The notes below the pieces were generated by a model, which made no database searches, was not told the origin of the DNA, and worked only from the letters and a program-made list of their open reading frames with translations. A program made the position numbers and the translations under genes. A stretch of DNA of 5,451 bases, taken from contig CATOLC010000060.1 of the NCBI GenBank assembly GCA_951800855.1, forward strand, positions 1 to 5,451, in the 5' to 3' direction. The first letter of the stretch is position 1. Every line of letters starts with the position of its first letter. This document shows, one piece after another, positions 1-5,451 of this stretch. Origin of the DNA: an uncultured Ruminococcus sp. GTDB lineage: Bacteria; Bacillota; Clostridia; Oscillospirales; Acutalibacteraceae.

Positions 1-1128
1 ATTACATAACATACTAGCATATACTAGCTTTTTTAAATCTTCATCAATTTCTTTTATTTCTTCTACATTTTTTAATTTACTATTATAAAATACTTTTTTA
101 ACAGTCATTTTATTTTGAGTTAATGTGCCTGTCTTATCAGAACAAATTATATTTGCACTTCCAAGAGTCTCTACTGCAGGGAGCCTCCTTACTATTGCAT
201 TTCGGGAAGCCATTCTCCTTACTCCTATTGCCAAAACTATCGTTACAACTGCTGGCAAACCTTCGGGGATTGCTGCCACTGCTAAACTTATTGCTATCAT
301 AAACATTTCTAGTGGCTCTATCCCCTGGAACATTCCTAAAATAAATATTACAAAACTTATAATTATTATCCATATCCCAAGTACTTTCCCTGTTTTAGCA
401 AGTTTTTGCTGAAGTGGTGTTTGTGGGCTTTTCCCTTCATTTATCAAACCGGCTATTTTTCCAACTTGAGTATTCATTCCCGTCTCAACTACTATCGCCT
501 TTGCATGCCCAGAAACGGCAGAACTCGATGCAAAAACCATATTTTTTCTTTCGGCGACAGGCGTATCTTTTGGCAAAATAGCTGATGCACTCTTTTTCAC
601 AGCATTAGACTCTCCTGTTAGAGAGGATTCCTCTGTTTTTAAGTCGTGAGATTCTATCAGCCTTGCATCAGCACATATAGAGCCTCCTGCCTCAACCACA
701 AGAATATCTCCAGGCAAAACTTTTTCTGAAGGAATATTCTTTTGCTTCCCATCCCGTATAACTTTTGCATACGGCGCAGAAAGTTTTTTTAATGAATCAA
801 TAGCTTTTTCAGCCTTGCTTTCCTGCATGGCCCCTATAATTGAATTAAACACCACTATAGAAAGTATTATTATAGGGTCGGCGTAATTCCCGCTTCCGTC
901 TATTATTGCTGTCACAAATGAAACTCCGCAGGCAGCCAATAATATAAGAACCATAAAATCAGAAAATTGTTCCAGAAAGCGTTTCAGCAAAGTAGGTTTA
1001 TTTTCCTGAACCAAAGTATTTTTTCCATATCTGCCCTCTAATTTTTTTAATTCTATATTTGTAATTCCTCCTTCTTTGGTTCCGAATTTCTCCATTACAT
1101 CATAATAATTCAAATTGTGCCAGTCCAT
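1..1128 (-). CDS. Calcium-type (P2) P-type cation-transporting ATPase, N-terminal part, cut at window edge
   Basis: An integral-membrane pump that couples ATP hydrolysis, through a phospho-aspartate intermediate, to cation transport. The 376 visible residues read: N-terminal cation-ATPase domain (about 1-55, starting MDWHNLNYYD), membrane helices M1 and M2 (about 57-75 and 84-101), actuator domain with the dephosphorylation motif TGES (171-174), helices M3 and M4 (about 248-266 and 276-302), then the phosphorylation motif DKTGT (331-335, Asp331 phosphorylated) and the start of the P/N domains. Within M4, VAAIPEGLP (284-292) matches the calcium site II segment of SERCA/PMCA-type pumps, so Ca2+ is the likely substrate. 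Mn2+ cannot be excluded because M5 and M6 lie outside the window. Full-length relatives have roughly 850-900 residues, so over half is missing, through the window edge and not through mutation. The start is ATG at 1128, with GGAG 8 nt upstream. An in-frame ATG at 1179 would add 17 residues but has no good ribosome binding site. The pump lies 218 nt downstream of the glycosyltransferase gene on the same strand and probably has its own promoter. Confidence 0.95.
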   Translation of the reverse strand, partial: MDWHNLNYYDVMEKFGTKEGGITNIELKKLEGRYGKNTLVQENKPTLLKRFLEQFSDFMVLILLAACGVSFVTAIIDGSGNYADPIIILSIVVFNSIIGAMQESKAEKAIDSLKKLSAPYAKVIRDGKQKNIPSEKVLPGDILVVEAGGSICADARLIESHDLKTEESSLTGESNAVKKSASAILPKDTPVAERKNMVFASSSAVSGHAKAIVVETGMNTQVGKIAGLINEGKSPQTPLQQKLAKTGKVLGIWIIIISFVIFILGMFQGIEPLEMFMIAISLAVAAIPEGLPAVVTIVLAIGVRRMASRNAIVRRLPAVETLGSANIICSDKTGTLTQNKMTVKKVFYNSKLKNVEEIKEIDEDLKKLVYASMLCN

Positions 1129-1136
1129 TCCCTCAA

Positions 1137-1140
1137 CTCC
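1137..1140 (-). promoter_or_regulatory. Ribosome binding site of the P-type ATPase gene
   Basis: Reading leftwards the sequence is GGAGTTGAGGGA followed by ATG. GGAG has an 8-nt spacer to the ATG at 1128. The second purine run (GAGGG) is too close to act. This decides the start in favour of 1128 over the upstream in-frame ATG at 1179, which has only a weak TGGAA before it. Confidence 0.6.
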
Positions 1141-1215
1141 AACGGCCTTTTTTATATAAATATATATTAATCTGGCCATATTTATTCCATATGAATTTTA
1201 CTAAACTATTAAATA

Positions 1216-1241
1216 TAGCTGCCACAATAATATGGCAGCTA
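1216..1241. repeat. 9-bp perfect inverted repeat between the glycosyltransferase and ATPase genes
   Basis: The arms TAGCTGCCA (1216-1224) and TGGCAGCTA (1233-1241) are perfectly complementary around an 8-nt AT-rich loop. The hairpin lies 105 nt past the glycosyltransferase stop and about 88 nt before the ATPase start. Read leftwards, the stem is followed by TATTTAATAG, which is only moderately U-rich, so it would be a weak intrinsic terminator for the glycosyltransferase transcript. The alternative is an operator for the ATPase gene. The rest of 1129-1346 is AT-rich, and I see no convincing -35/-10 pair or known riboswitch in it. Confidence 0.5.
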
Positions 1242-1346
1242 ATAAGACGTACTTTAGTCGTATATAAACTCGTATTCAGAAAAGACCATCGGATATTTTT
1301 GATTTTAGTTATCATTAGTTAAATCTATTTAGTGCTGTATATTTTT

Positions 1347-2738
1347 TTAGACTTTTTCAAATCTGAATTTTTGGTTATTACCCCCATGAAAAACCCAGCT
1401 AAGAACATTTGAGCCATTTGCAATATTAGAATTACACACATCTATATAAAGCCTACTACATCTAGATTCAATATAAAAATAACCATTTCCGGCATTTATG
1501 ATTTTCCACTTTTGAGCATCTGTATGATTCCTTTCCCATTGCCAGATATTCGTTCCCTCAGATTTTCCCCCCCAAGCAACGTCAACCAGCTTTCCAGAAC
1601 ACAAAGATTCTATTTCATAAAATCCTTGTTCAAGATATTTAAGTCTGAATTTTTGTGCATTAGTCCAGTTTAAGTCCCACAACTGAAGATTTGCTCCACT
1701 GGCGATATCCGCATTACAAATATCCAAAACTTTACGGTCATTTAGTAGACTGTGTATTATGTAAACACCTTCAGGGAGGATTTTATAAATTCTATTTTCA
1801 ACAATCTGACGGTACTTATTCCACTCACCATAAAATCTCATATTAGAATTTTTCCAAGGTTTATTAGAAGAAGTAAAATGAACTATTTTAGGATTTTCAC
1901 AAGCTTCTTTAAATTCATATGGATCATAGCAAGTAAACAGATGAGGTATTGTATCATATTTAAATTCAAAGTGATGCATGGCATTGTATGCAGGCGGTAA
2001 AAACTTAATTTTATCGTAACATGTAGCATTTAAGACATCTTGGTCATTAAGTAATATCCCACGCTGTTTAAGTTTTGGGATATACTCATAAAAAGCTTTC
2101 TCTAAATTTTCATCACGCATCTTTTTAAGGTTCATTACAAGTATTCCAGCATTTATAAGTTGGTTCCCATCCCTAATGCCCAAACGTTTAGCATAGTCCG
2201 GAAACCAACCGCCAGGAAGCGTCCATAAAATTTCACCAAAATCTTTTACTGCTCCTATATAATAACCAGAAATATCAGTATTGTACAAATCTGAAAGGTC
2301 TGTACGGACTAGAATATCACCATCCAGATATAATACCTTGTTATATTGAGTAAGTAAACTCGGAAGTGCAAGCCGATAGTACGTAGGCGTCGTTATATGC
2401 CCAGGGGCAATAAAAGAAGAACTGAATCGCTTTTTCATATCTATTATATTTATTTTGCAATCGTTAGGATATAAAGTATTCAATTTATTAATATAATTCT
2501 TCTCAAATCCTATATCTCCAGATGTCATTATATAAAAATCAAAATAAGTATTACTTTTTTTATTTTCCAGCATAGAAACCATTGCAACTATTGTTGGATA
2601 AACGTAATTTCTGTCGGTTGCCATTGCTATGGGAATAGTATTTTTAGTCGGAGCCTTTGATTCGGCATTTGTTTTAAATGTAAAAAATGCAGCCAAAAAG
2701 GATAATATAGAAACAAAACATAAAATACTTTTTTTCAC
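1347..2738 (-). CDS. Exported GT8-family glycosyltransferase with C-terminal ricin-type beta-trefoil lectin domain
   Basis: A 463-residue protein. Residues 1-25 form a clear signal peptide or signal anchor (two Lys, hydrophobic core, possible cut after TNA at 25). Residues about 34-315 are a GT8 retaining glycosyltransferase (LgtC/glycogenin-like) domain, with nucleotide-binding start IPIAMATDRNYVYP (35-48), DGD metal motif (139-141) after YL, NAG (196-198), NDQDVLN (231-237) and HFTSSNKPW (287-295) holding the third metal ligand His287. All expected catalytic motifs are intact. Residues about 322-463 form a beta-trefoil of three roughly 47-residue repeats ending in QKF, QKW and QKF (QxW-type), a carbohydrate-binding module. 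The mature part has eight cysteines. The family transfers sugars from UDP-sugars, while the lectin probably holds a glycan acceptor or a surface. Donor and acceptor cannot be read from the sequence. The start is GTG at 2738 behind a perfect AGGAGG, and transcription probably comes from the sigma-A promoter near 2843-2871. The export signal is odd for this family. Confidence 0.92.
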   Translation of the reverse strand: MKKSILCFVSILSFLAAFFTFKTNAESKAPTKNTIPIAMATDRNYVYPTIVAMVSMLENKKSNTYFDFYIMTSGDIGFEKNYINKLNTLYPNDCKINIIDMKKRFSSSFIAPGHITTPTYYRLALPSLLTQYNKVLYLDGDILVRTDLSDLYNTDISGYYIGAVKDFGEILWTLPGGWFPDYAKRLGIRDGNQLINAGILVMNLKKMRDENLEKAFYEYIPKLKQRGILLNDQDVLNATCYDKIKFLPPAYNAMHHFEFKYDTIPHLFTCYDPYEFKEACENPKIVHFTSSNKPWKNSNMRFYGEWNKYRQIVENRIYKILPEGVYIIHSLLNDRKVLDICNADIASGANLQLWDLNWTNAQKFRLKYLEQGFYEIESLCSGKLVDVAWGGKSEGTNIWQWERNHTDAQKWKIINAGNGYFYIESRCSRLYIDVCNSNIANGSNVLSWVFHGGNNQKFRFEKV

Positions 2739-2745
2739 AAAATAA

Positions 2746-2751
2746 CCTCCT
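2746..2751 (-). promoter_or_regulatory. Strong ribosome binding site fixing a GTG start
   Basis: Read leftwards, AGGAGG is followed by a 7-nt spacer and GTG at 2738. The site matches the 16S anti-Shine-Dalgarno sequence perfectly. The next codons give the Lys-rich start of the signal peptide, so the non-ATG start is well supported. Confidence 0.85.
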
Positions 2752-2842
2752 AATATTTTTTGAAATTTGGAATATATCTATTGTCTTACCTCCCTCTTTT
2801 CCGTCTTTAAAAACTTGCACAAAATTCAATATTTCATCAATA

Positions 2843-2871
2843 ATTATATTATTTTGTCAATATCATGTCAA
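2843..2871 (-). promoter_or_regulatory. Consensus sigma-A promoter for the GT8-lectin gene
   Basis: On the minus strand, TTGACA (2871-2866) and TATAAT (2848-2843) are both perfect and separated by exactly 17 nt. Transcription would start near 2836, giving a leader of about 98 nt before the GTG at 2738. The match to the vegetative consensus suggests strong housekeeping transcription unless repressed. The leader also holds GAGGGAGGT (2796-2788), a Shine-Dalgarno-like run with no start codon at a usable distance. Confidence 0.85.
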
Positions 2872-2872
2872 T
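2855..2872. repeat. Tandem TGTCAAT direct repeat, 11 bp apart, over the promoter -35 region
   Basis: TGTCAAT occurs at 2855-2861 and again at 2866-2872, a period of 11 bp or about one helical turn. The right copy contains the promoter -35 element; the left copy sits in the spacer. It could be an operator read from one DNA face, or an alternative -35 paired with a poor -10 (TGAAAT, 18 nt away). Confidence 0.45.
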
Positions 2873-2952
2873 GTAATCACACATAAAATAAGGAATTATA
2901 AGGAAAATTTAAGCGTTTTTATATTAATTAAACCATTTTAAACATATTAAGG

Positions 2953-2983
2953 CTCCTCATGACCGTAATATTAAAATGAGGAG
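2953..2983 (+). promoter_or_regulatory. Hairpin covering the ribosome binding site of the LysM-GH18 gene
   Basis: CTCCTCAT (2953-2960) and ATGAGGAG (2976-2983) form a perfect 8-bp stem around a 15-nt loop. The right arm contains AGGAG (2979-2983), the only plausible Shine-Dalgarno sequence for the ATG at 2994 (10-nt spacer). In RNA starting left of 2953, the stem would hide this site, so it may lower or condition translation. A second ATG (2976) lies inside the stem. No poly-U follows on either strand, so it is not an intrinsic terminator. No confident promoter was found between 2872 and 2952. Confidence 0.5.
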
Positions 2984-2993
2984 TGAGTTTTAT

Positions 2994-4265
2994 ATGATAC
3001 ATGTAGTTAAAGCAGGAGAAACCATTTATTCTATTGCTGAAAAATATGGAGTTTCACCGCAAAGACTTCTGTTTGATAATCAGATAAGCAGTGCTAACAA
3101 GCTTGCCATAGGGCAGGCTATTGTAGTGTTGGTTCCCGAAATTATCCATACTGTAAAACCTGGAGAGAATTTATACTCAATTTCAGAGCTTTATGGAACC
3201 AGGCCAATAGATCTTTTAAGAAATAACCCGTTTCTTATTACTAATGAAAATCTACAAAGTGGAGAAAATATTGTAATTAAATATGTAGGAAATAAAATAG
3301 GAAATTTAAAAGTGTTTGGATATGCCTATCCTTTTATACAAAAAACTACTTTATCCGAAACCCTTCTTTACCTAAACGAACTTTTAACATTTTCTTATGG
3401 GTTCACCGTTAGTGGAGAATTAATTCCGATTTACGATTATTATCTTATATCTGAGGCTGATAAATTTGGAGTTTCTCCGATACTAACACTTACTCCTTTG
3501 GATTCAAACGGAAAGTTTAACAATAATCTTGTAAGTGCCGTGTGCAGCGATATGACAATGAGAAATAAATTAATACAAAATCTGCTTGAAACAGTTAAAA
3601 GCAGAGGATATTCCGGTATAAATGTGGATTTTGAGTATGTTTTGGAAGAGGACCAATATAACTTTGCAGAATTCGTGGGAGAACTGACAAAAACCATGAA
3701 CCAAAACGGATTCACTAACTCGGTCGCACTAGCACCCAAAGCGTCATCGGGCCAAGAAGGACTTATCTATGAAGGGATAAACTACAAACTTTTAGGACAA
3801 AATGCAAATACCGTGTTTCTAATGACATATGAATGGGGATATACATACGGACCTCCAATGGCAGTTGCTCCTTTAAACAAGGTAAAAGAAGTTCTAGACT
3901 ACAGTATAACTCAAATCCCTAGTGAAAAAACAGATATGGGAATACCAAATTACGGTTATGACTGGACGCTGCCTTTTGTAAGAGGGGAAAGCGAAGCTAA
4001 GATAATAGGAAACCCTGAAGCAATAGATATTGCAATACTAAATGGGGCCCAAATAAAGTTTGATAATCTAGCCATGTCTCCGTATTTTGAGTACTCAAAA
4101 GATGGGAAAGACCATATTGTATGGTTTGAAGACCCAAGAAGTATATCAGCAAAGCTGGAAACTGCAGTCCAATATGGTTTCAGAGGAGTGGGTTATTGGA
4201 ACCTCATGCGGTATTTTAGGCAAAATTGGATATTACTCAATAATATTTTATCTTTAGACTCATAA
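2994..4265 (+). CDS. LysM-GH18 spore cortex-lytic type N-acetylglucosaminidase (SleL/YaaH-like)
   Basis: A 423-residue, signal-less protein with two LysM peptidoglycan-binding modules (about 3-46 and 52-96; each begins IHVVKAGE or IHTVKPGE) and a GH18 TIM-barrel glycosidase (about 105-409). The catalytic strand reads SGINVDFEYV, with Glu214 as the expected acid and Asp212 beside it. MTYEWG (277-282) carries the GH18 Tyr, and GVGYWNL near 400 is the closing Trp strand. Length, module order and lack of a signal peptide match SleL/YaaH enzymes, which in bacilli are made in the mother cell, deposited on the spore, and cut cortex peptidoglycan fragments during germination. That role is inferred here. 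Compared with canonical DGxDxDxE, the first Asp is Ser and the second is Asn; the latter is common in this group. I chose ATG 2994 over in-frame ATG 2976 because AGGAG lies just before it and MIHVVKAGE is the normal LysM start. The gene is divergent from the glycosyltransferase and monocistronic. Confidence 0.9.
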   Translation: MIHVVKAGETIYSIAEKYGVSPQRLLFDNQISSANKLAIGQAIVVLVPEIIHTVKPGENLYSISELYGTRPIDLLRNNPFLITNENLQSGENIVIKYVGNKIGNLKVFGYAYPFIQKTTLSETLLYLNELLTFSYGFTVSGELIPIYDYYLISEADKFGVSPILTLTPLDSNGKFNNNLVSAVCSDMTMRNKLIQNLLETVKSRGYSGINVDFEYVLEEDQYNFAEFVGELTKTMNQNGFTNSVALAPKASSGQEGLIYEGINYKLLGQNANTVFLMTYEWGYTYGPPMAVAPLNKVKEVLDYSITQIPSEKTDMGIPNYGYDWTLPFVRGESEAKIIGNPEAIDIAILNGAQIKFDNLAMSPYFEYSKDGKDHIVWFEDPRSISAKLETAVQYGFRGVGYWNLMRYFRQNWILLNNILSLDS

Positions 4266-4288
4266 CAAAGTGTACTAAAAAAATATTT

Positions 4289-4318
4289 AGAAGAGGTCCC
4301 CATACCTCTTCTTTTATT
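4289..4318. terminator. Bidirectional intrinsic terminator between convergent genes
   Basis: The arms AGAAGAGGT (4289-4297) and ACCTCTTCT (4304-4312) form a perfect 9-bp stem with a 6-nt loop, CCCCAT. Rightwards it runs into TTTATT (4313-4318), stopping the LysM-GH18 transcript 23 nt past its stop codon. Leftwards the same stem is followed by AAATATTTTTTT, so it can also end the surface-protein transcript whose stop is at 4341. Confidence 0.88.
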
Positions 4319-4323
4319 GCACA

Positions 4324-4344
4324 TTAAAATTAACATAATTTTAA
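4324..4344. repeat. AT-only 9-bp palindrome overlapping the surface-protein stop codon
   Basis: TTAAAATTA (4324-4332) and TAATTTTAA (4336-4344) are perfect inverted copies around a 3-nt loop. The repeat includes the TAA stop (4343-4341). With no GC pairs it is a weak RNA hairpin. It may add to termination or simply reflect AT-rich sequence. Confidence 0.4.
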
Positions 4345-5451
4345 CCCAAAAGAATCTTATGTTTAAATACATCCTTGTTTCCCGGGCGGACCCAGTAAAC
4401 CCTGCCGTCCGGCACGATGATAATTCTGGCGGCAGCACCGCTCGTGTCAACTAAAAGGCTTAAATTCACTTCCGGGGAGGTTGTTCCGGCGCGGTTTGTC
4501 TGAGTAATCACAAAATTATGAATCCATTCGCTAAGAGAGCCCAAAGTCAGCTGCCAAGCACCGTTTTCCGCGACAGTTGTTTCGCCTAAAATCGTTTCTC
4601 CCTCCTTTATGCGGACCGTACAGCAAGCCTCGCCCGTACCGGAAATCGTCGGAGTTTTGGTGTAAATCCAGCTTTCCTCTTTCGGAGAGATGACCTTCAC
4701 AGAGTCAGGCGGTGTCGTGTCGATTTGCAGCGTTACGGCGGCATTTGAGTAACCGATATTACCATATCTATCAGAAACCTTAATCTTTAAATCAGATTTA
4801 CCTTCATTGGAAACCTTAAGTTTAAGCGTACTATTTATAATGGGATTGGAACCAGAACCGGAAATATCACCAAAATCTGGATAGAGAACCTCTACACTGT
4901 TTTCTTTGATTTTTTCATTGTCTGTGGCCTTAAAATAACTTGTCCCGCCGTCTAAGGAAATCTCATAGCTGACGAGGTCAATGCCCGAAATAATCCCGCC
5001 AGATTCGACCTGGTCTTCCACGTCAAAAGTTACAGTGATAGGGGTCGCTGACCAAGTATCAGTTTTATATTCTTCCTCAGTGCCATTTTTTAGATATGTA
5101 AGACTCTTACATGTGATTTGTGGCCCAGTGGTATCCTCGTTAGTCCATTTTGCGTATACAGTAATATCCCCCGTTATTGGGCCAGAGCTTGTAAATTGAT
5201 TTTTAAATGTGTTATTATCTGTAAACCAACCCGAAAAAATATATCTAGACCTAATGGGGCTTCCCGGGAATGCTTGTCCTAGAGAGGTGCCTTGTGTAAC
5301 GGACAAAGGTTCTAAACTATTTCCACCGTTTGTATTAAATGCAACTGTTTTCACATTGCTGATTATGTTTAATATGGCCTTGTCACCTCTATAAACACCT
5401 TCATACTCTGTTACATTGTCCTCCCCAGACACGCTGTTCCCTGTTATGGTT
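4341..5451 (-). CDS. Large modular surface protein with InlB/Listeria-Bacteroides repeat and Ig-like modules, C-terminal part
   Basis: The frame is open to the right edge, so this is the last 369 residues of a longer protein; the GTG at 5432 is internal and not a likely start. Modules in window numbering: the end of an upstream module (1-34); a Listeria-Bacteroides/InlB B-type repeat (35-102) with FNTNGG, SGWF and the closing TVYAKW; an Ig-like module (about 107-243) with a GISGIDLVSYEISLDGG core; a second Ig-like module (about 244-335) opening DTTPPDSVKVISP with PTISGTGEA; and a short tail ending HKILLG. Such repeats build extracellular stalks and adhesins. No LPXTG sorting signal, S-layer homology domain, choline-binding repeat or C-terminal membrane helix is present, so any anchor must lie upstream or be lost. 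The second Ig-like module is about 53 percent GC by hand count against about 33 percent for part of its neighbour, suggesting module exchange. Convergent with the LysM-GH18 gene. Confidence 0.82.
   Translation of the reverse strand, partial: TITGNSVSGEDNVTEYEGVYRGDKAILNIISNVKTVAFNTNGGNSLEPLSVTQGTSLGQAFPGSPIRSRYIFSGWFTDNNTFKNQFTSSGPITGDITVYAKWTNEDTTGPQITCKSLTYLKNGTEEEYKTDTWSATPITVTFDVEDQVESGGIISGIDLVSYEISLDGGTSYFKATDNEKIKENSVEVLYPDFGDISGSGSNPIINSTLKLKVSNEGKSDLKIKVSDRYGNIGYSNAAVTLQIDTTPPDSVKVISPKEESWIYTKTPTISGTGEACCTVRIKEGETILGETTVAENGAWQLTLGSLSEWIHNFVITQTNRAGTTSPEVNLSLLVDTSGAAARIIIVPDGRVYWVRPGNKDVFKHKILLG

Noticed and set aside
125..412. A 95-residue plus-strand frame opposite the ATPase
   Set aside because: It is antisense to the M3-M4 and DKTGT-coding region of a well-supported gene and resembles no known protein.
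1129..1179. A longer ATPase start at ATG 1179 (17 extra residues)
   Set aside because: There is no good Shine-Dalgarno sequence before it, while GGAG with an 8-nt spacer precedes ATG 1128, whose product starts like other calcium-type pumps.
1133..1315. A possible 60-residue minus-strand gene between the glycosyltransferase and the ATPase
   Set aside because: It has no ribosome binding site before its ATG, runs through the 9-bp hairpin, and gives a protein with no recognisable pattern.
1129..1346. A yybP-ykoY manganese riboswitch ahead of the P-type ATPase
   Set aside because: This class does precede some calcium/manganese pumps, but none of its conserved purine-rich or loop sequence blocks is visible here.
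2921..2950. A sigma-E-type sporulation promoter (ATATT then CATATTAA) for the LysM-GH18 gene
   Set aside because: The elements resemble sigma-E boxes, but the 17-nt gap is too long for the usual 13-15 nt and such AT-rich matches arise easily by chance.
2976..2993. ATG 2976 as the start of the LysM-GH18 protein
   Set aside because: It lacks a ribosome binding site and lies inside the hairpin arm. AGGAG immediately downstream serves ATG 2994, where the LysM module begins.
4193..4450. An 85-residue minus-strand frame, considered as a frameshifted continuation of the surface protein
   Set aside because: It crosses the strong bidirectional terminator, reads antisense into the end of the LysM-GH18 gene, and shows no protein pattern.

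Overview
The window looks like a chromosomal segment from a low-GC, endospore-forming member of the Bacillota, most likely a clostridium. The evidence is the AT-rich intergenic DNA, strong AGGAGG-type ribosome binding sites, a textbook sigma-A promoter, and a LysM/GH18 enzyme of the spore-cortex-lytic (SleL/YaaH) type. No tRNA, rRNA, CRISPR array, insertion sequence or phage gene was recognised.

Layout. (1) Positions 1-1128, minus strand: the N-terminal 376 residues of a P-type ATPase of the calcium-transporting (P2, PacL/PMCA-like) group, cut by the left window edge. (2) 1129-1346: an intergenic gap with a 9-bp perfect hairpin and no convincing promoter. (3) 1347-2738, minus strand: a GT8-family glycosyltransferase with a signal peptide and a C-terminal ricin-type beta-trefoil, read from a GTG start behind AGGAGG. 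(4) 2739-2993: a divergent intergenic region. It carries a consensus sigma-A promoter firing left into the glycosyltransferase gene, and a hairpin that would bury the Shine-Dalgarno sequence of the gene on its right. (5) 2994-4265, plus strand: a two-LysM plus GH18 glycosidase without a signal peptide. (6) 4266-4340: a bidirectional intrinsic terminator between convergent genes. (7) 4341-5451, minus strand: the C-terminal 369 residues of a large modular surface protein (one InlB/Listeria-Bacteroides repeat plus Ig-like modules), cut by the right edge and mosaic in base composition.

How the parts relate. The genes are probably separate transcription units rather than one pathway. Three of the four concern the cell or spore envelope: an exported sugar transferase with a lectin domain, a peptidoglycan-binding glycosidase, and a repeat-built adhesin-like protein. 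The fourth is an ion pump. The most unusual item is the exported GT8-lectin fusion, because GT8 enzymes normally use cytosolic nucleotide sugars. The next are the hairpin over the ribosome binding site of the LysM-GH18 gene and the abrupt GC change at a domain boundary in the surface protein. No complete new system is demonstrated by the sequence alone.
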